DNA of 22,208 nt from a virus, in the IMG/VR virus record IMGVR_UViG_3300021964_000605, positions 1 through 22,208 of that record, one strand, 5' to 3'. The notes beneath the pieces were generated by a model, which saw only the letters and a program-made list of their open reading frames with translations, was not told the origin of the DNA and did not search any database. Made by a program: the position numbers and the translations under genes. How positions within the stretch are numbered: the first letter of the stretch is position 1; every line of letters starts with the position of its first letter. This document shows, piece by piece, positions 12,519-20,864 of the stretch.

Positions 12519-15500
12519 TAAGAAACATCCTCTATTGAAAGTGCAGTTAGACTGTCATCACTATTTAGGGCGACCACAATAAGTATCTGATTGTTATAAG
12601 AATTGGTAGAAGAAACTGTACCAAGCGTCAGATCGAATGTTTGATTGCTATACGAAGTTCCGTCAATAATTCTATCGGCTCCAGTAAATGCGCAACCATT
12701 TGAGCCATTACCACCGTTTCCTGTATCCGCTCCTGGAACACCCGAACCAGCATATTGAATACTTGCGTCAACCCAACCATTTAAAGTTGATGCGCTGTCA
12801 ATAGCAGTTCCTGGAGCTGCGACATAGAAGCCAGAAACTTTACCAGTCAAACGAACACGGAAGTTTGAGACAGCTGTTCGTTTAAAGGCAAAACGGAAAT
12901 ATTGTGTTCCCGAACGACCTGTTGCTAGGTCTGGACCAGTCGGTAAATATCCACTTGATAAATCTGTATCAAAATGCGTTAGTGAGCCATAACGAATAAT
13001 CGCCTCATCCGTCCCTGCCACAGTTTCTGCACCTGACCAAGCATTGTCAACATAGAAGTCAGTTGTTGAGCCGAAAGATGGCGTTGCTCCTGTGAATCCA
13101 GTTATGCGAACACCATCAGTGTCGAAGCCAGCACCAAGGTCATCAGCAACAGAAATTGCCGCTTCGTTGATAACGTCGGTTCCATTAAACACCTGAATAA
13201 TCGGAGAGGTGATAGTTTCTGTATCATCACCATTTACGTTATATGCTGAGAACGTCAATCTAACTGCACGATCGCCAGTGGAAACATTTACCGTCAAATC
13301 TTCAAGGCTTGCTGAAGAGATACCAGCATTTGGTATTGAACCAGTTATATCACCAACAGCCAATGCCGTTGAATATGTGTATGACTGATCAGCAATACCT
13401 GTTCCTGAAGATCCCTCAATATTAGTGTCGCCAACGATAAATGGTGAGGAAGTATCACGATAAGTTTGACCTGTAAGATTCGTTACGACAACGCCACTCA
13501 AAGTCAAACTATCTCCGCTGTCATAGTATGGAACACCAGAAATATAGTTGTAAGAAGCAGACGCCTCAGTAATCGTTGCACCAGATACGTCAACTGTAGG
13601 AGCAGAAGTCATAGTATCATAAACATAGAACAATTCGTTTGAATTTCCTTCAATCGTAGAGAGTTCTGCTTTGTTAACCCCAGCAGACCCAGATGTAACA
13701 TCATATGAAATTCTGGCTTTGGCTCCTGTTTCATATAAACCTTGTGCATAAATTCTATTTTCAGCTGAGACAGCAGCGCCAGTTGCATCATAATTATAGT
13801 AATCTACACCGCTCTCATCGGTCGTAGGAGAGCCTGCAGAGGAGTCGTTTATTAATTGGGTAATTGAACCTGTATTATGGAAATATGTGCTCATGGAGGC
13901 TGTGGAGACCGTTCCAGAGGTATATCTAGGGAAAGATGAGCTTATCGAGTCACCAGCTGATTTACCTGATGCATTTTCAGTAAATCCAGCTGCCAGTTTA
14001 GGTGAAGTTCCTGAAGAGGATGACGCCCAAGAAATCGTTTTGGTTGTTAAATCATTAGGAGCGGCGATTCCTGTATCAAACACCTTAAAATTAGCGGTGG
14101 TTGTAAGTGGGAATATTCCTGGATCGCCAGCACTGAAACTATTAGCTGCAAGAGTTATTGTAAAACGACCAGACCCAGAATCTGTCGAGTATGTATGACC
14201 AAGTCTAGCACCCTGTGGACCACCATCATCAACTTTACTATCAATACCCTCAATAGAACCACCGTCTCCCCAATCAATACTGAATGTTGCTGTTATATCG
14301 GTGTTAGGAATGTTTGTTGTGGTATTTTCAATATAAATCGTCTCGCCTGTATTGGCTTCAGTAGTTGTAGAACCACCAGATAATGCGTCATGAATAGTAA
14401 ATGATGGAACAGGGTCGGCGAGATATATGGTTACATAATCTGTTCTTGAAAATGTTGCATTACTTCCTTCTCCCGAACCGCTAGTATTTCGTGCTGTTAC
14501 TGCAATATCAAAAGGTGAATTAGCGTTTGAAACATATGTGTGTGATGGTGTTGCGCTTGCTGTTGTATCTACTGTTCCATCGCCCCAGTTAATTGTATAT
14601 TGATTTGGTGAACCTGTTGCAAGTAATGAGAGAGTGACTGACGTTCCTGCGCCTCCAGAAGTTGGATTGGCTGTAAATGTAACGCTTCTAACATAACTAT
14701 TGTTATTGATATTTAACATTGCTTCATTGAGTTTATCAATTGCTTCATAGATTGTATCATCTGAAACGATGGATGTAACTGCGCCATCTGTAATGTCTTG
14801 ACCAACGCCCATAGTTGCGCCATTGGCAATAAAATTAACATTAGCAATACGACTATCAACATAAAGTTTAGTTGTTAGATCGTTATTTGAAACAGGCTGC
14901 GATAGACTCTGTAAAGTGTTAGCAAATACAATATGATTATTTACAAATACATCGCCAAGAATATGAACATCACCGAATGTGCTATTACCAGTGACTGTGA
15001 GAATATTTAAGCTGGCATTGCCGCTAATTGATAAATTTTCACCATTAAGCTCAATATCTTCTTCACCAGAACTCAAATAAGTCTTTACAAACCCAACGGA
15101 AGCAAGAAATGAATCGTTTGCTGAAATATCGTTTGTTGTTACACCATCATCATATCTTGCTGGACCATAAAAAATAGAATTGCTTGTTAATACGATTAAA
15201 CTACCATTGGCAAGAATAGTTGTATTGCCAGCTGTGAATTCACTAACATCAATCGTTTGTGTAGAAAGCTGACCAATTACAGCATTAGAAACATTATCAA
15301 TGACATCAAGTGTGCCAGAACCTGTATCTGAAAGCGAAAGATTACCAATCGCAATCGTTTGACCAGCCAAGTATAAAGTTCTAAAGCGATTGCCTTCAGA
15401 ACCTAAGTCATAGACATTATTTTGTGTAGGAATAAGTGGACCAGTAATTCGAATAACACCATCTTCGCCTTTGATGATATTACCAGAAGTAAGTCGGAAC

Positions 15501-15700
15501 TTTTCATTATCCTGCTCATAGACAAGTATAGATCCATCTTCTTTTGCATCAGGATCAATAATACTGTCGTTTAATTCGGCAATAGATGTTTTTGTTGCCG
15601 CTGTATTTTTTAGAGTAAGATTTTGTTGCGGTTCCTCAAACTTTACGTTTAAGTTTTTATTGCGACCACCACCAAAAGTGACATCAAAATCGTCAGCCAT
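12518..15700 (-). CDS. Large structural protein with two PKD domains (1060 aa)
   Basis: Residues 1-115 form a conserved front part that ends in a PTQNNVYDLG...RFRTLYLAG module (91-113). Residues 220-330 are fibre-type modules including NNDLTTKLYVDSRIANVNF. Two PKD-like Ig folds follow: the first at about 337-430 with NWGDGT (371-376) and SHTYV (386-390), the second at about 431-545 with DWGDGG (476-481) and GHTYS (501-505). The rest is a long Ser/Thr/Gly-rich beta region and a C-terminal domain (about 945-1060) with WVDASIQYAGSGVPGAD, a Gly/Asn loop and a closing LILV strand. In phages, PKD domains occur in virion proteins that touch glycans. The start has AGGGAG. It is coupled to the 288-aa gene by TAATG. 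Confidence 0.88.
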   Translation of the reverse strand: MADDFDVTFGGGRNKNLNVKFEEPQQNLTLKNTAATKTSIAELNDSIIDPDAKEDGSILVYEQDNEKFRLTSGNIIKGEDGVIRITGPLIPTQNNVYDLGSEGNRFRTLYLAGQTIAIGNLSLSDTGSGTLDVIDNVSNAVIGQLSTQTIDVSEFTAGNTTILANGSLIVLTSNSIFYGPARYDDGVTTNDISANDSFLASVGFVKTYLSSGEEDIELNGENLSISGNASLNILTVTGNSTFGDVHILGDVFVNNHIVFANTLQSLSQPVSNNDLTTKLYVDSRIANVNFIANGATMGVGQDITDGAVTSIVSDDTIYEAIDKLNEAMLNINNNSYVRSVTFTANPTSGGAGTSVTLSLLATGSPNQYTINWGDGTVDTTASATPSHTYVSNANSPFDIAVTARNTSGSGEGSNATFSRTDYVTIYLADPVPSFTIHDALSGGSTTTEANTGETIYIENTTTNIPNTDITATFSIDWGDGGSIEGIDSKVDDGGPQGARLGHTYSTDSGSGRFTITLAANSFSAGDPGIFPLTTTANFKVFDTGIAAPNDLTTKTISWASSSSGTSPKLAAGFTENASGKSAGDSISSSFPRYTSGTVSTASMSTYFHNTGSITQLINDSSAGSPTTDESGVDYYNYDATGAAVSAENRIYAQGLYETGAKARISYDVTSGSAGVNKAELSTIEGNSNELFYVYDTMTSAPTVDVSGATITEASASYNYISGVPYYDSGDSLTLSGVVVTNLTGQTYRDTSSPFIVGDTNIEGSSGTGIADQSYTYSTALAVGDITGSIPNAGISSASLEDLTVNVSTGDRAVRLTFSAYNVNGDDTETITSPIIQVFNGTDVINEAAISVADDLGAGFDTDGVRITGFTGATPSFGSTTDFYVDNAWSGAETVAGTDEAIIRYGSLTHFDTDLSSGYLPTGPDLATGRSGTQYFRFAFKRTAVSNFRVRLTGKVSGFYVAAPGTAIDSASTLNGWVDASIQYAGSGVPGADTGNGGNGSNGCAFTGADRIIDGTSYSNQTFDLTLGTVSSTNSYNNQILIVVALNSDDSLTALSIEDVS

Positions 15701-15702
15701 AC

Positions 15703-16053
15703 TTAGCTCCCTTCAGTGAATGTAACTTGTGGTGTAACCGTTGCAATACCTTCTATAAGTCTCGACTTAGTGTTAGCTGAAGTGTCTAAAATTTCAAGAT
15801 CGTAAACATAACGACCTGCTTCTAGATTAGCAGTTAAAAGTCTATCAAGTTTTAGTGTCAATTGTCCGCCAGTTCTTGGCGTTTCAAATTGTATTGTAAA
15901 GTTCGTTGCTGTAGTTGAAGTGTAATGTTTTCTAATCTGAGCAGCTGCTGTATAGCCAGTCAAATCTAATATATTACCATTCGTGTCTCTAATTGTTAGA
16001 GTCGTGGCAAAATCAGTTCCCTGATCAATGACAATATTTGCCTTTGCAGCCAT
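15703..16053 (-). CDS. Ig-like small virion protein (116 aa)
   Basis: The protein reads as a single beta-sandwich: IDQGTDFATTLTIRDTNG, then LDLTGYTAAAQIRKHYTS, then QLTLKLDRLLTANLEAGRYV, then YDLEILDTSANTKSRLIEGI, ending TPQVTFTEGS. Close relatives occur beside large fibre genes in T4-like marine phages, and the fold resembles the N-terminal domain of baseplate upper proteins (BppU-like). I infer a baseplate or fibre-attachment protein. The start overlaps the stop of the 1534-aa gene (TAATG at 16053), and a CATAAATA box lies 47 bases upstream inside that gene, so it may be expressed both ways. The 1060-aa gene follows after 2 bases. Confidence 0.85.
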   Translation of the reverse strand: MAAKANIVIDQGTDFATTLTIRDTNGNILDLTGYTAAAQIRKHYTSTTATNFTIQFETPRTGGQLTLKLDRLLTANLEAGRYVYDLEILDTSANTKSRLIEGIATVTPQVTFTEGS

Positions 16054-19000
16054 TAGTCCATCTCTTCGAGTTTAAATTTATATTTCTTACCATTCACTCT
16101 ATTTATGATGAATAAATCGTCGGCACCCTCTTGGATTGTCCAAGAACCTTGCGTACCATCAACTTCGTTTGGTGTATAATTTGTATTGTTTAAGTTCATG
16201 TCGCCTGTGTAGAAGTTTACACCGTAAACAGCTTTCCATCTTTTGCTACTTGAACCAAGGTTATATCCATTATCATCTTCTGGTGTTAGATTAGAATCAA
16301 CATCTCCGACAATAAGACTATTAGTCACAGTTAAATTTGTGCCGACACTCAAAGCACCTGAGAGCGAAAGACTGCTAACTGTAGTAGCACCAAGAGTTGT
16401 TGTTCCTGCTTTAAATGTTCCGTTTACATGAAGATCGGCGTCAGGTGAATTAGTTTTGATACCAATTTCACTCGTCCCTGAATCTAAGAAGAACATATTC
16501 GCATTACCATCAGATTCCATACGAATATTACGATCAAGCGAACCTTCGTTTAGTACAATTTCGGTGCTAGTTGCTTTAAGAATCGAATCTGAAGAACGTT
16601 TAAGTTCTAAGGCATCTCCTGTTGCTTGAAATACACCAGCATCATTAGTTGCTTGGAAACCAACTGCTGCACTAGAAATCAAAGTTTGAGCGGTGGTATT
16701 TCCTCTATCAGCGACATTATCAAGAGTTGACGTTTCGGTATATGATGTCAGATAAGGCGAAAGGTCTGCTGGTCTAAATGTAAATGCACCAGTTCCATTA
16801 TCGTATGAGAGCGAACCGCCGCCAGAAGCTGTTGATGTACTTACAGAAATGTCTGTTAGATCAATATAATTTGCGTCATTAGTAAAAGTAGAAACGGTGG
16901 TTGGTTGTGTATAACTAATCTCACCTGTTCCACTGTCATAAGACAACGAACCACTGACGCTGATAGAACCTCTTGCTCTTGCCTGAGTGAAGTATTGGTT
17001 CGAACCTTCAGTGAGATCGCCTGTGTCATGATTACTAATATCTGACACTGTACCTGTGACATCGCCAGTTAAATTTCCTTCAATATTTGCTACAAGCGTT
17101 CCTGTGGTTAAATCAACAGCCCCAGTTCTTTCTGCGCTAGTGGCGCCAGTTCCAAGAGCAAACTTATCAGCCGACTCATCCCATACAAAGATAGCATTCG
17201 ATCCAGTTGAACCACGATTAAAGATAAATCCTAAATCATTTGCGTTTGTAGCTGCACCTTCATTGAAAGAAATTAAAGTATCTTTCACAGTCATGTTATC
17301 TGTATCAACGGTGGTCGTTGTGCCAGCAACATAAAGGTTCCCAGAGATTACAAGATTTTCACCAACACTTAGTTGCCCAGTTACTGTAACATCTTCAGGA
17401 AGACCAACAGTTACTGTTCCATTCGTTCTTGAAACTTCTATTTCACTAGAAGTGCCGTTAATCGCAAGTACTGCACCAGTTGTTGCATCTTTAAGAGTGA
17501 CAGCGCCACTTGAAACATCAAATTCGTCACTATCAAACGAGGCGACACCTTTGATAGAAGATGTGGCATCATCAATAGTTGCATCGTGCGTAAATCCATC
17601 AGCAGTACTAACTCTTAGGTTGTTGTTTGCTGAGGTGTAAACAACTGACGTTACACCAGCAACATCCACTTCACTAGCAGCTGTCAAACGACCTTGCTGG
17701 TCGACTGTAAAGATAGGAACTTGTGTTGCGGATCCATACTCCCCTGGAGTTACAGCCGTATCATCAAGGTCTACTGTGACTTCATTGTCACTGACTGTTG
17801 TCGTAATTCCTGTGTCGCCAGTAAACGTTAAAGTATCGGTTAAGAGTGTAACATCGTCAGTTCCACTGTCGCCAGCAATACTGAGATTTGTTGCAACGTC
17901 TACAGTAGACAGGTCATCAACAATACCCTGTGCATTTACAGTGATTACTGGAATAGTTGTGGTAGAACCATATTCTCCAGCAGTAACACCAGAATTTTCT
18001 AGATGAACGTCACGAATACTTCCGTTATTTAAAGTGTTATTGGCATGAAGCGTTCCGTTTTTACCAAACAATACATCTTCATTTGAGTCAACAATAGTGT
18101 TAGCAAAGTAAACTGTGTTTGCGTATAAGCGAGTCCAAGTATTATCTACCGCACCGAGATCTCTAAAGTTTTGACCATCGCCTGTTGTGTTAGCGATTAA
18201 ATCACTTTGGAGATGAGCATTGACAGTAAGCGTATCTGCTGAAGAATCGCCGATTGTAGTATTGGTTTGGAATGAAGCTGTTGATTTGATCGTAAGAGAA
18301 TCTGCGGCAGCATCTCCAAGGTTTAAGTCGCCATTGATATTTGTTGTGCCGTTAAGATTTACCGTACCATTAAACGAAGCTGTTCCTGTCGTTGCTTGGT
18401 TTGCGAACTTACCTTTCACAGTAATTACATCCGTGTCTGCATCGCCAAGAGTTATATCGCCATTTAATGTTGACGTTCCAGCAACTCTAATACTGGTAAA
18501 ATCGCCTTCGCCGCTTTGCGTTAAAGCTCCACTAATATTTACGTCGCCAACGATAGTAACGTTATCGTGGAAAGTTGTATTTGCACCAACAGATAATGTG
18601 TTTAAACCACCTTCGTTATAGATTGCTGTCCTAACTTCTTTCGATAAAGCAGATCTATTATCACCTATTACAAAGTCCCCATTAGCAATAATTCCGCCAT
18701 TAACATTTAACTGCCCAGCAACGTTAGCAGTTTGGGTATAAAATCCGCCCCAATGTTTGCTCACCGAACCGAGAATTTTTCCAGTATTGGCTGAAGGCAC
18801 AATGTTTGTATCAACTTTAGCATTAATACTTAAAGTATCTGTATCATCGCTCCCGAGATCTACATTACCATTAAATTGTGCAAGACCAGATGTTGATTGA
18901 TTCGCAAACGTACCTTTTACGGTAATTATGTCAGACGAAGTTCCGCCCAACTCAGTGTTACCTTTTAAAAGAATACTATGGCTTTCGAATGTGGTATTAC

Positions 19001-20657
19001 TGTTTACAGTAAGTTCGCCATTAATTACAACTTGATCTTCGAAGTTATCGCCAAGAGTCGTATTCGAATTCAAGTAAACATTGTTACTGAATGTTGTGTA
19101 ACCTTTGATTGTAACATTCGTTTCTGCAGTTACGGCGCCAAAAAATCTTGATGTTTCATCAACTCTAAGTATATCAACCTGTGCTATACCATCAAGATAA
19201 AGATTTTTCCACTCACGAGTTGTAGAACCGAGATTGTATTGATCATCAGTTTTAGGAATCATCGAAGACGAAACGCCTTGTGATGCGCCAGTAGCAAGTT
19301 GAAGTTCGTCAATATATGCTACACCATCTAAGTAAAGATTGCGCCATTCTTTATCGTCGTCGCCAAGATCGTATGCATCATCGGTGGCTGGGACTAAGTC
19401 GGAATCAATTTCAGCAGAAACTGTAAGTGTATCGGTGTTTGCATTACCGATGTTTGTGTCGCCGTTTAAGTCAGATTGACCATTAAGCGTTGTTGTTCCG
19501 CCGACTGTTAAATTGTTGTCAACATTAACTTCGTTTGATACATCAATATCTAAGTCTGTTGCTACGACCTGAACTGTGGGGGCTGTTATCTCAACTTCTG
19601 TATCAGAATCGATATCAAGTTGACCATCAGCAGATGAATAAACCTTGAGGTCTCCGTCTCTAAACTGAACTTCATTGTCAGTATTAATTCGTAAACCAGT
19701 GTCAGGAATATGAGTTAGCGAAACTTCATCGTCTGCACCGAAGTAAACTACTGCGTCATCAGTTCCAACATATACATCGCCGTTGGCATTTAAATCACCA
19801 TTCACATCAAAAGTATGCGAAGGCGTTGCTGTATTAATACCGACCCTGTCATTCCCACCATCAACGAAAAGCGATGCGACTTTATTAGAAGTTTCTACAC
19901 GGAAGTCTGCGTCATTGCCCTGTTCGTTAAATACAACATTACCATCTGTATCAAAACTAAACTGTTCATTGTTTGCTGAGTCACGAATAGCAAGGTAATC
20001 TGTGCCAACTTCGTCAGAAAGCTGAATGACAAAAGCAGATTGAGTTCCATCAATATCTTCAAAATATAATTTTGAAATTTCCCCACGACTCGTGCTGAAT
20101 CTGATATCAGGCGAGTTATTAGCAGAACCATTAAATCTTTGACTTGTATTTGCGCCAGAAAGAATAAGACTTGCTGTATTCGTTGACATGTCAGAAATAT
20201 CACGCAATGTAATATCATGGAAAACTGGTGTGTCTGTCTGATTGCTAATACGAATAAATTGACCTAATGATCCACCAGAAATACGAATACGACTGATGTC
20301 TGGCAAAATCATACGATTGTCGCCAGTAATATCAAAGTCAACGTTTGATTGGAAGATGGCGTTGGCGACTACAGAGAAAGAAACGGCATTTACAGAAGTG
20401 TTAGCATATACTTGAAGGAATCCGCTTCCAGTCGTTAAAGTGTTGCCTGCTCTGATGCTATTGGCTCTAAATTCAGTAGCAGTGAAAGTTCCTTTAACAT
20501 GACCATTACCAGTTACGGAGCCGCCTCTATCAGTAGCACCTGAGCCTCTTTTGACAGTTACGACATTATTACTAATGACCGTGGCGGCAAGATTAGTATT
20601 TAATCGCCACGTATTAAAACTGTCAACAAGATTGGTATTTGAAACAGATACAGTCAT
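16053..20657 (-). CDS. Giant mosaic fibre-like structural protein (1534 aa)
   Basis: The N-terminus MTVSVSNTNLVDSFNTWRLN matches a class of cyanophage structural proteins. The body is a mosaic: NVVFNEQGNDADFRVE and DRVGINTATPSHTFDV (240-285); seven short repeats around [TVIL]-[LI]-G-x4-D-x-[ILV]-[ST]-[IV] between about 402 and 813; four modules around YDLGxxxxxWxNLYLDG (near 428, 474, 630 and 833) with a fifth near 1466; two GEYGS(T/A)T..P..TVD modules (near 894 and 972); KGVASFDSDEFDVSSGAV (1036-1053); and SNHDTGDLTEGSNQYF (1208-1223). The C-terminal GSWTIQEGADDLFIINR...GKKYKFKLEE segment is also typical of the class. I infer a long beta-rich fibre near the baseplate. Ribosome site AAGAAGG. 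Confidence 0.9.
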   Translation of the reverse strand: MTVSVSNTNLVDSFNTWRLNTNLAATVISNNVVTVKRGSGATDRGGSVTGNGHVKGTFTATEFRANSIRAGNTLTTGSGFLQVYANTSVNAVSFSVVANAIFQSNVDFDITGDNRMILPDISRIRISGGSLGQFIRISNQTDTPVFHDITLRDISDMSTNTASLILSGANTSQRFNGSANNSPDIRFSTSRGEISKLYFEDIDGTQSAFVIQLSDEVGTDYLAIRDSANNEQFSFDTDGNVVFNEQGNDADFRVETSNKVASLFVDGGNDRVGINTATPSHTFDVNGDLNANGDVYVGTDDAVVYFGADDEVSLTHIPDTGLRINTDNEVQFRDGDLKVYSSADGQLDIDSDTEVEITAPTVQVVATDLDIDVSNEVNVDNNLTVGGTTTLNGQSDLNGDTNIGNANTDTLTVSAEIDSDLVPATDDAYDLGDDDKEWRNLYLDGVAYIDELQLATGASQGVSSSMIPKTDDQYNLGSTTREWKNLYLDGIAQVDILRVDETSRFFGAVTAETNVTIKGYTTFSNNVYLNSNTTLGDNFEDQVVINGELTVNSNTTFESHSILLKGNTELGGTSSDIITVKGTFANQSTSGLAQFNGNVDLGSDDTDTLSINAKVDTNIVPSANTGKILGSVSKHWGGFYTQTANVAGQLNVNGGIIANGDFVIGDNRSALSKEVRTAIYNEGGLNTLSVGANTTFHDNVTIVGDVNISGALTQSGEGDFTSIRVAGTSTLNGDITLGDADTDVITVKGKFANQATTGTASFNGTVNLNGTTNINGDLNLGDAAADSLTIKSTASFQTNTTIGDSSADTLTVNAHLQSDLIANTTGDGQNFRDLGAVDNTWTRLYANTVYFANTIVDSNEDVLFGKNGTLHANNTLNNGSIRDVHLENSGVTAGEYGSTTTIPVITVNAQGIVDDLSTVDVATNLSIAGDSGTDDVTLLTDTLTFTGDTGITTTVSDNEVTVDLDDTAVTPGEYGSATQVPIFTVDQQGRLTAASEVDVAGVTSVVYTSANNNLRVSTADGFTHDATIDDATSSIKGVASFDSDEFDVSSGAVTLKDATTGAVLAINGTSSEIEVSRTNGTVTVGLPEDVTVTGQLSVGENLVISGNLYVAGTTTTVDTDNMTVKDTLISFNEGAATNANDLGFIFNRGSTGSNAIFVWDESADKFALGTGATSAERTGAVDLTTGTLVANIEGNLTGDVTGTVSDISNHDTGDLTEGSNQYFTQARARGSISVSGSLSYDSGTGEISYTQPTTVSTFTNDANYIDLTDISVSTSTASGGGSLSYDNGTGAFTFRPADLSPYLTSYTETSTLDNVADRGNTTAQTLISSAAVGFQATNDAGVFQATGDALELKRSSDSILKATSTEIVLNEGSLDRNIRMESDGNANMFFLDSGTSEIGIKTNSPDADLHVNGTFKAGTTTLGATTVSSLSLSGALSVGTNLTVTNSLIVGDVDSNLTPEDDNGYNLGSSSKRWKAVYGVNFYTGDMNLNNTNYTPNEVDGTQGSWTIQEGADDLFIINRVNGKKYKFKLEEMD
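16100..16107 (-). promoter_or_regulatory. Late-promoter-like box CATAAATA
   Basis: The minus strand reads CATAAATAGAG, 47 bases before the ATG of the 116-aa gene and inside the 3' end of the 1534-aa gene. It shares ATAAATAGAG with the box at 11388-11395. NATAAATA is a proposed late motif in cyanophages. Confidence 0.4.
18213..19457 (-). repeat. Short beta-strand repeats in the 1534-aa protein
   Basis: Codes for residues 401-815. Seven units resemble LGDADTDVITVKG: TNIGNANTDTLTV, TTLGDNFEDQVVI, TELGGTSSDIITV, VDLGSDDTDTLSI, ITLGDADTDVITV, LNLGDAAADSLTI, TTIGDSSADTLTV. Four YDLG..W..LY modules are interspersed. Confidence 0.75.
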
Positions 20658-20659
20658 TT

Positions 20660-20854
20660 TTAACCTTCTTTATTTAATAGCTGTTTGAGGAGAGATTTAA
20701 TTTCGCTGACATCGTCTTTTAACTGTTCAATTTCCATCTCTTTTTCCCTACGTTTCTTATATGCCTGTAATGCATTATTATTAGTATTTAACACTGCTGA
20801 GGTTTCTTGATCCCTCACCAAATTTTCATTATCTTCAATAGGCAATTCTTTCAT
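20660..20854 (-). CDS. 64-aa coiled-coil protein
   Basis: Residues 12-35 (LVRDQETSAVLNTNNNALQA, then YKKR) are followed by a strong coiled coil (36-62) with EIEQLKDDVSEIKSLLKQLL in heptad register. Small proteins with an 'LVRD..s.AvlNtnn.aL.aYk..R' start are common in T4-like marine phages next to structural genes, with no assigned function. The gene begins 10 bases after the stop of the upstream structural gene and ends 2 bases before the 1534-aa gene. No strong ribosome site is visible before its ATG, because that space is filled by a TATAAATA box. It may be a trimeric connector or a chaperone. Confidence 0.8.
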   Translation of the reverse strand: MKELPIEDNENLVRDQETSAVLNTNNNALQAYKKRREKEMEIEQLKDDVSEIKSLLKQLLNKEG

Positions 20855-20862
20855 TATTTATA
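20855..20862 (-). promoter_or_regulatory. T4-type late promoter box TATAAATA abutting an ATG
   Basis: An exact TATAAATA on the minus strand ends directly at the ATG of the 64-aa gene. A transcript from it would start inside that gene, so it would most usefully serve the 1534-aa gene about 200 bases downstream. It may be chance in AT-rich sequence. Confidence 0.45.
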
Positions 20863-20864
20863 CT

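Noticed and set aside
14938-14945. TGTAAATA as a further late promoter
   Set aside because: One mismatch, in the middle of the 1060-aa gene, far from any start.
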